From Sorghum bicolor (Eukaryota; Streptophyta; Magnoliopsida; Poales; Poaceae), in the NCBI RefSeq assembly GCF_000003195.3, contig NC_012876.2, positions 2,491,935 through 2,555,934 on the forward strand: DNA of 64,000 nucleotides. Reading direction: 5' to 3'. The notes beneath the pieces are model-generated. The model was not told where the DNA came from. It ran no database searches and saw nothing but the letters and a program-made list of their open reading frames with translations. Below are positions 57,841-64,000 of this stretch, piece by piece. Position 1 is the stretch's first letter; the number at the start of each line of letters is the position of its first letter. The translations under genes and the position numbers were made by a program.

Positions 57841-59027
57841 TCTGGACATGATACCTTCATATATGACCATTGACTATAAGATGAGTTCATTTCTATATTT
57901 GTATAATAATTTTTGGTATAATTCACTTGGTTCCACATGCATATATCATTATTTGCATGTAGGTATGAATGTGTCTCAAAGTGCAAGGTCATCAAAGTTG
58001 AATTTTTAGTTCGCTAACGGCCCGATAGTGCTTTATTGGGAAGGTCATAACTCATCCATCTGGAATGAGATTGAGGTCAATGAGCACTTGATGGAAAGCT
58101 TGTTTGATAAGCTTTCAAATAGATCTGGTCCTACCTCAATATCACATCGGCAAAGCCTTCAAATAGTTATTATATTCTGTTGTTGTTTGTGCCGAGAGCT
58201 ACATCATCATTATGGGTATATTTTTTTTCTTGTGACTCTAGTCAAGTGGGAGCACATCTCAAGGAGAAGGAGAAGCCACAAAAGGAGCCCTTGAATGTCC
58301 TCCTCTTTGCCCACCACCTTAGAAGGTCAGCAAAGTCGTTCAAGACAAGTCAGAGGCCCAATCCATATCAAGTTTGAGTCCATCTCGGGCTTCGGGACCA
58401 GCATGAGGTAAACACAGACGTCCAGGACACATCCGGACTCTGTTTTTGATGATCCATATATGGATGGAAAGATAATTTCATAAGCTAACCAACGGCTTTG
58501 GTTTGATGCCTAAATTCCATCGGCGTAAAGGGAAATCGTCGAAACAAGTTGACATTTAGAATCCGTCGGGGCGTTACGTCGCCATCTTTAGGGTTGTTGG
58601 GCCTTGTAACGTGTTAGACCACCTTATGGACGTGAAGAGGAGTCCTTAGACGTCCCTTAGGCTATATAATTAGTAGCCTCCACCTATGTTAGGGTTTGGC
58701 TTTTGCTTAGATTATTTTGTCAAAAACAGTTTCGCCGTGAGATCCTAACTCGTGAGATTAATCATTCATCTGCAAATTGGTTGCATTCTTCCTTGTTCTT
58801 GCTTGTATTATTCGATTCGGAGGCAAGGATTAGCCTTCTTGGTGAGGTCAACCGTGCAGCGCCGGTCGATAACCAGAGGAGATGTGGTGCTAAGGTTGCA
58901 GGGTTTGGATCTTTGTGATCTGAAGCCAGATTGTGTGTCGTTCTCTGACCAAATCGTTGTTTATCTTGAATCTGATGGAAGATCGGGACCCATCCCCATT
59001 ATTTAGTTCCATCCGAAATACAGAATT
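57841..59027 (+). mobile_element. Probable LTR-retrotransposon LTR remnant
   Basis: Sequence between the direct repeats. 58650-59000 has a plant LTR style: TATA-like GGCTATATAATTAG (58661), then TTAGGGTTTGGCTTTTGCTT, TCGCCGTGAGATCCTAAC and GGTTGCAGGGTTTGGATC. No gag-pol sequence. Possible solo LTR or fragment; TG/CA ends were not fixed. Confidence 0.4.
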
Positions 59028-59133
59028 CGTGCAAAAGTACCAGTCCACGTAGACTTAGGGGGTGTTTAGTTAAAAAAATGCAAAAAGTCAACTATTTTGG
59101 AATGATAGAATGTAAAATGTTAAAATTTTTAGA
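59028..59133. repeat. Direct repeat, right copy
   Basis: Partner of 57731-57840. Flanks the LTR-like segment on the right. Confidence 0.8.
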
Positions 59134-59272
59134 GTCATGTTTAGGTCCATCTAAAATGTAGAATCTATTGTCCCCATGAGAGCCTCTTGAAGTTCTTTTT
59201 GGGTTTTTTAAGCCTCCTAAGGCCAAAATCTACAATGGAGAATAACTAATTTTTTACCAAAAAATTTATATA

Positions 59273-59529
59273 CTTCCTCCGCCCACGAAAGAATCAATTT
59301 CTAGGATCCGTGCCAGTCAAACTTTTTAAAGTTTGACTAACTTTATAGAAAAGAGTAACAACATTTATAATATAAAATACACATTATATGAAAATATATT
59401 CTATGATGAATCTAATAATACTAATTTGATACTATAAATCTTAGCATTTTTTTCTAGAAATTTGGTCAAAGTTTAAAAAGTTTGACTTAGGACAACTCTA
59501 GAAATTGACTCTTTCGTAGACGGAGGGAG
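59273..59529. mobile_element. Stowaway MITE
   Basis: TTCCTCCGCCCACGAAAGAA... to TTTCGTAGACGGAGGGAG with TA on both sides; inner GTCAAACTTTTTAAAGTTTG palindrome typical of the group. Confidence 0.88.
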
Positions 59530-60520
59530 TAGTATTTAGTTCCATTTTACAAAATGATGGATCAAAATCTAATTTTTTTTAAGAGAAAAGGGAAACTAAA
59601 AACCCTCCTAGTAATCTAGTTGTACTATTCACTCAATCCTAACGTACTATAGTTTGTGGTCCCATGAATTACTGTTTTCTTCCATTGTCTTTATACGTTA
59701 TGTTTCAGCTTCTCAACGCTGGCTGTAGCGGGTGTGTCTCAAACTTTTGTCAGATGGGGATGGGGATATTGTAGCCTCTTCAGGCACATCTGAGGTTCTG
59801 CGCGAGGCCATCAATCGCTATAACCTGGATGGCTGACTCCGGTGTTAATCGCTACAATGTGGATGGCATCGTCGGCAACGGCTAGATATCGTTGGGGCAC
59901 TTCAGTATCTAACGTTGACAAGGCTAGATATATCTTTCTTTCATTCTCCCACAACGTTGCCTTAGAACACTGTGAAGAGCCTTAAAATAGGGATTGTTGG
60001 ATATCTTGAAGGGCTCAAATCAATCGGGATTCAAAATAGGAAACACAAATCCATGTTGGTTATTAGTGCCTTTTCAGATGCTGATTAGGCAAAATATTCT
60101 TTTGAGCAATCTTGTGTCATATGGCGTGCAATGAAACAAGCAACTATCTCTATGTCTAGAGCTCATAAAGCTACAATAAATACAGCTACAAATTAAGATA
60201 GTGTGCATTCACAAGCTTCTGCATGAATTGTGAATCTCACATCCGAAAGTAGCCTATTATATTGACCAAATATTTATATTATGTCATTCTGGTCTTTCAT
60301 GCTAGGACAAACATGTAGAGATTAACTATCGCGCTTTGTGGGAGGATAAGGTCTGGTTGGATGTTGGAGTAAAATTTAGTTCAAGTTTGACTACAATCCA
60401 TCCCAAACACATGTGGATTGAGATGACTTCGACATTCAAAGAAGAGCTGGATCAGGCAACTTGATATAAGATTCATCGGCTCGACAAATGTGCATGTAAA
60501 TTGCCATACATCGGTAATTA
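59530..60520 (+). mobile_element. Ty1/copia pol remnant (RNase H region)
   Basis: At ~60055-60200 the plus strand reads VISAFSDADxAKYSFEQS then MKQATISMSRAHKATINTAT, which lines up with the copia RNase H pattern (SDADW ... KRQ..(V/I)S.S.AEAEY) despite an in-frame stop. Further on, ~60410-60500 (WIEMTSTFKEELDQAT) resembles the following copia segment (KHIEID.HF..EE). Stops and shifts show long decay. Outer limits unknown. Confidence 0.5.
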
Positions 60521-60576
60521 TATTATTACTCTTTTTTAAGGCGCAAGTCTTCCGATGCATAGAAGCTTAGACTTTT

Positions 60577-60934
60577 GGGGTCTATTTGTACATGTGTAAC
60601 TAATAATTAGCTGCTAAAATTAGCCAAAAATCTATTTGGATATTTATCTAGTAATAAGGTCCTGTTTGGATCTCCTCTAAACCTAGCTCTAAAAAATTTA
60701 GAGTATTTTGGCTTATTTTGAGGTGTAAAGCTCTAGTGTGAGATACTGAGGTGGGATAAAATTTAGAGGTAACTTAAAACTATCTATTTGGAGATTTTAG
60801 CTCTGAAGTTTAGAGCAGGAGATCAAAATAAAACCCTAAGTCTAACTAATGTCTTACCTATAACCTAGGTAACCATTATTGGTTTCTTTTATCTAACACT
60901 GCTTATAGCTATCTGGATGGATCCAAAAAGAGCC
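60577..60934. mobile_element. Harbinger/hAT-like MITE (outer), interrupted
   Basis: GGGGTCTATTTGTACATGTG to GGATGGATCCAAAAAGAGCC; related by TAATTAGCTGCT to 61048-61407. Split by the element at 60658-60836. Outer ends approximate. Confidence 0.5.
60658..60836. mobile_element. Nested MITE, 179 bp
   Basis: GGTCCTGTTTGGATCTCCTC to GGAGATCAAAATAAAACCC, flanked by TAA (60655-60657 and 60837-60839). Confidence 0.75.
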
Positions 60935-61047
60935 TTAGTAATTGATTTTTTATAATTGCTTGTGTGGGACCCATGCGGTGACACCTATAACTCTTTCTCC
61001 TAGTGTTATTAGATTCAAACCACTAAAGTTTTTGAAAATGAGTTATT

Positions 61048-61407
61048 GGGCTCTGTTTGGATCTATTAGCTGCTGTTAATTAGCTAGGTAAGTATTAGTT
61101 GGTTTGCTCCAGTTAATGACATACTCCTTCTGTGCGCCCCCAAAATAAGTGACTTTTTTTTTACTCACAGACAAGATATTTGATCGTTTGTCTTATTTTT
61201 TTTTTGTGTGTAAATTATAAAATAAGTAAATTATTATTAATTATCTCTAATAATCAAATAGATCATAATAAAATAGATAATATTTATATAAAAAATTTGA
61301 ACAAAATGAAACGTCAAACAAAAATGTTAAAGAAAAAAACGTCACTTATTTTGGAGAAGGGGGAGTAGTTGTTAGTTGAAGCTTCAGTTATGTGGATCCA
61401 AACGAGC
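61048..61407. mobile_element. MITE (outer) with Stowaway inside
   Basis: GGGCTCTGTTTGGATCTATT to GTGGATCCAAACGAGC are inverse ends. A Stowaway occupies 61124-61365. Confidence 0.6.
61124..61365. mobile_element. Stowaway MITE (inner)
   Basis: CTCCTTCTGTGCGCCCCCAA to CACTTATTTTGGAGAAGGGG, TA at 61122-61123 and 61366-61367; AT-rich interior. Confidence 0.85.
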
Positions 61408-61855
61408 TAACTATTACTAGTACCTAACCTAATATATCACACACAGCTGTGTTCAAAGAACTTACTATGGCTCAAATGTTGCCGTCACTCTGGTTCCTGC
61501 CGGCCGGCTCCTACTGGGCCGGCTATACATGCCCATCCGCACGCACTGAAATTTTCGTCCAACAGTAGGGTACACCTAACACAAACAAGATTTTTGACTG
61601 CACTTGTGCAAATGAGAACGATGCTGGAGTTTGGACAAATCCAGCCAGTCCTTGTCACTTATCAGTGACAACACAGATGTCGCTACGTACCGCCACCAAT
61701 CTTGTTGTTTTGCTATCCCTTGTCCAGTGCAATCATACATATACAATCTCTCATATATATCAATGGTCATTATATGTTGGGAATCCTTACAAGCAGATAT
61801 ATAGCAGTGGCACCCCCTTGCAGTCTTGACAAGGTGTCAGGAATTGAGCTTGGAA

Positions 61856-63424
61856 ATGGAGGAGTTCGCCCTGTGCCCAAATCCTCATTTCGTGGTCATC
61901 CCATGGCCAGTCACCAGCCACATGATTCCCATGGTGGACATCGCCTGCCTCCTCGCCGCGCACGGCGCCCCGGTCACCATCATCACCCCGCCTTCCTGCT
62001 CCCAGCTCGTCCACAGCCGCGTCGACCGCGCCCGCGCCGGGCAAGCTGCCGGCTCGGCGGGCATCGGCATCACGGTGACCGCGCTCCCGTTCCCTTGCGC
62101 CGAAGCCGGCCTGCCGGCGGGCTGCGAGAGGCTGGACCACGTCCCCTCGGTCGACCTCGTGCCCAACTTCTTCGACGCCAACGCGCAGTTCGGCGACGCC
62201 GTGGCGGACCACTGCCGCCTTCTCATGGCGACGCCGACGCCGACGCGCCGGCCGAGCTGCATCGTCGCCGGGATGTGCAACACGTGGGCGCACGGCGTGG
62301 CGCGTGAGCTCGGCGTGCCCTGCTTCATCTTCCATGGCTTCGGCGCGTTCGCTCTGCTGTGCTGCGAGTATCTCAACACGCACAAGCCGCACGAGGGCAA
62401 GTCGCTGGACGAGGCCATCGACGTCCCCGTCCTGCCGCCGCCTCTCGAGCTCAAGTTCGCCAGGAGGCAGCTGCCGCTACAGTTCCTGCCTTCGTGCTCC
62501 ATTCCGGAGAGCCGCCTTCGAGAGCTCCGGGAGTTCGAGATGGCCGTGGACGGCATCGTCGTGAACAGCTTCGAGGAGCTGGAACACGACTCGGCCGCGC
62601 GCCTCGCGGCCGCCACGGGCAAGACCGTGCTCGCCGTCGGCCCCGTCTCGCTGTGCGGCGGCGGCGGCGGCGGCGGCGCACGCGCACCTCCTAGCCTCCT
62701 CGACGTCCGGGCCGCCACCGACAGCTCGGTGAACGATGACGCCAGACGGTGCATGGCATGGCTAGACGCCAAGAAAGCCGAGTCGTCGTCGTCGTCCGTG
62801 CTGTACGTCAGCTTCGGCAGCGCCGGCCGCATGCCGCCGGAGCAGCTGATGGAGCTCGGGCTGGCGCTCGTGTCGTGCTCCTGGCCTGTCCTCTGGGTCA
62901 TCAAGGGCGCGGACACGTTGCCCGACGACGTCGACGAGTGGCTACAGCACAACACCGGCGGCGACGACGGCCAGTGTCTCGCGGTCCGCGGGTGGGCGCC
63001 GCAGGTGGCCATTCTGGAGCACCCGGCCGTCGGCGGGTTTCTGACGCACTGCGGGTGGGGCTCGACGCTGGAGAGCGTCACGGCGGGCGTGCCCATGGCC
63101 ACCTGGCCGTTCTCCGCCGAGCAGTTCCTGAACGAGAAGGTGATCGTTGGCGTGCTCGGCATCGGAGTGTCTGTCGGCGTGACGAAGCCCACGGAGGGCG
63201 TGCTGACCGGCGCCAAAGACGGCGGCGGCGGCGGCGCTAGGGCGAAGGCGGATGTGGGAATGGAGCAGGTGAAGCGAGCGTTGGATATGCTGATGGATGG
63301 AGGAGTGGATGGGGAGGCAAGGAGGACGAAAGCTAGGGAGCTCAAGGCCAAAGCGAAGTCGGCTTTGGAGCATGGAGGATCGTCGTATATGAATCTGGAG
63401 AAGATGATACAATTTGCAGCTTAA
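61856..63424 (+). CDS. UDP-glycosyltransferase, UGT73-like, complete
   Basis: Intronless, 522 residues, ATG 61856 (MEEFALCPNPHFVV). The frame is open 10 codons upstream but without ATG. The N-domain has PHFVVIPWPVTSHMIPMVDI, with His22 in the catalytic-base position, and IVVNSFEELE typical of group D. The PSPG box spans ~380-423: WAPQVAILEHPAVGGFL, THCGWGSTLESVTAGVP, SAEQFLNEK. The Gln closing the box fits UDP-glucose preference. UGT73-type enzymes transfer sugar to phenolics, triterpenoids, hormones or xenobiotics; the acceptor cannot be read from sequence. Oddities: SHMIP replaces the usual GHMIP, and there are poly-Gly runs (GGGGGGGG near residue 264, GGGGG near 457) from GGC repeats. An AATAAA signal lies at ~63487. 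It is about 60 kb from, and not closely similar to, the UGT at the left edge. Confidence 0.95.
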   Translation: MEEFALCPNPHFVVIPWPVTSHMIPMVDIACLLAAHGAPVTIITPPSCSQLVHSRVDRARAGQAAGSAGIGITVTALPFPCAEAGLPAGCERLDHVPSVDLVPNFFDANAQFGDAVADHCRLLMATPTPTRRPSCIVAGMCNTWAHGVARELGVPCFIFHGFGAFALLCCEYLNTHKPHEGKSLDEAIDVPVLPPPLELKFARRQLPLQFLPSCSIPESRLRELREFEMAVDGIVVNSFEELEHDSAARLAAATGKTVLAVGPVSLCGGGGGGGARAPPSLLDVRAATDSSVNDDARRCMAWLDAKKAESSSSSVLYVSFGSAGRMPPEQLMELGLALVSCSWPVLWVIKGADTLPDDVDEWLQHNTGGDDGQCLAVRGWAPQVAILEHPAVGGFLTHCGWGSTLESVTAGVPMATWPFSAEQFLNEKVIVGVLGIGVSVGVTKPTEGVLTGAKDGGGGGARAKADVGMEQVKRALDMLMDGGVDGEARRTKARELKAKAKSALEHGGSSYMNLEKMIQFAA

Positions 63425-63544
63425 TTAGCTTGAAAATGGATTGGTCTAGCTTGGTCAGTTTCAGCAAGCAACTCAGTTTATTTCTGCGTAATAAAGGTTA
63501 AGAAACTACTAGGACTGCAAGCAGCTGGGGTATATTACATGTAG

Positions 63545-63608
63545 GGTTCAGGAACGCTGTCGCTGCAGGCTGGGCAATCTCTGTCCAGGATTGCAACTAG
63601 GCAGGAGT
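63545..63608. repeat. Direct repeat, left copy
   Basis: GGTTCAGGAACGCTGTCGCT ... TTGCAACTAGGCAGGAGT, repeated at 63935-63994 with small gaps. Confidence 0.75.
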
Positions 63609-63777
63609 AGACGAAAAATGGCAACATCGATCAGAGATACTTTGGATTGAAGATCAGTGACTCATGTGCGTTGTCTAAGATTTACTCCCTAGCTATGTCC
63701 TGGATAAATACAGTACATCGTGACTTCTAAAATTTGTACTGCAAGCAGACGGGGGAGAAAGTTATTTTTGCCCTTAA

Positions 63778-63921
63778 GGGCATGTGCTCCCACTCTCTCT
63801 ACCACTGGATTCGCATTGAAAAGTGTGCAAACACACATCTCAATGCGAATCTGCTTTGAGATGTGTGTTTGTACACTTCTCAATGCGAATCCAGTGGTGG
63901 AGAGAGCGAGAGCATATGCCC
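63778..63921. repeat. Nested hairpin / fold-back repeat
   Basis: Arms of ~70 bp: GGGCATGTGCTCCCACTCTC ... and its near-perfect inverse ending GAGAGCATATGCCC. Within the left arm, GATTCGCATTGA and TCAATGCGAATC form a second palindrome, and CAATGCGAATC occurs again in the right arm. Could be a small fold-back MITE or the source of a long hairpin RNA. Confidence 0.8.
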
Positions 63922-63934
63922 TTGAGAGCAAAAA

Positions 63935-63994
63935 GGTTTCAGGAACACTGTCGCTAGCTGCAGGATGGGCAATCAATTGCAACTGGGCAGGAGT
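63935..63994. repeat. Direct repeat, right copy
   Basis: Partner of 63545-63608. The pair encloses the hairpin. Confidence 0.75.
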
Positions 63995-64000
63995 GGCACG

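Noticed and set aside
62660..62682. GGC run in the UGT considered as a disruption
   Set aside because: Length keeps the frame and it lies in the variable linker before the C-terminal domain, so it is a tolerated poly-Gly expansion.
61885..63351. 488-codon antisense frame across the UGT
   Set aside because: Antisense shadow of the GC-rich UGT exon; Ser/Ala/Pro-rich with no motif.

Overview
The window is nuclear DNA from a grass. The codon-poor intergenic DNA is packed with small DNA transposons (Tourist/PIF-Harbinger type with TTA/TAA target duplications, Stowaway type with TA duplications, hAT-like, CACTA). Genes have GT-AG introns and GC-rich coding exons, and the families are typical of grasses: expanded MATH-BTB, F-box/FBD, and family-1 UDP-glycosyltransferases. 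Repeat style and gene set fit a panicoid cereal close to Sorghum, but the species is inference. There is no bacterial-type operon organisation; each gene is a separate transcription unit.

Layout. 0-3.2 kb: the N-terminal part of a UGT on the minus strand running off the left edge, then a short minus-strand gene in which an F-box has been placed inside a MATH domain. 3.5-6.7 kb: MITE, a ~101-bp tandem array and old repeat fragments. 6.7-9.1 kb: a divergent pair of intronless MATH-BTB genes sharing a ~0.3-kb promoter. 10.4-11 kb: a hAT-like element. 11.8-14.7 kb: a four-exon F-box/LRR/FBD gene. 15-17 kb: nested MITEs and a GC-rich non-autonomous element. 17.3-20.6 kb: a five-exon conserved gene of unknown function with a Cys-rich motif. 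22-26.7 kb: repeats and a decayed reading frame. 26.8-31.9 kb: a ClpC-like Hsp100 gene with two frameshifts and little or no N domain. 32-34.4 kb: nested MITEs. 34.4-37.9 kb: a seven-exon CHUP1-like gene. 39.4-50 kb: a transposon-dense block with two long fold-back elements, a SINE, a CACTA element inside a tandem repeat, and two elements carrying GC-rich filler. 50.4-56.7 kb: a WDR26-type LisH-CTLH-WD40 gene. 56.8-61.8 kb: LTR-retrotransposon remnants and more MITEs. 61.9-63.4 kb: a complete intronless UGT of the UGT73 type. 63.5-64 kb: a nested hairpin flanked by a local direct duplication.

Themes. Several genes point to regulated protein turnover: the MATH-BTB proteins (CUL3 adaptors), two F-box proteins (SCF adaptors), the WDR26 homologue (CTLH/GID ligase) and the Clp chaperone remnant. 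This is a local coincidence of large families, not evidence of one pathway. The most unusual single item is the F-box/MATH chimera at 2.4-3.1 kb. Exon boundaries were read by eye from GT/AG sites and frame continuity, so they should be treated as models.
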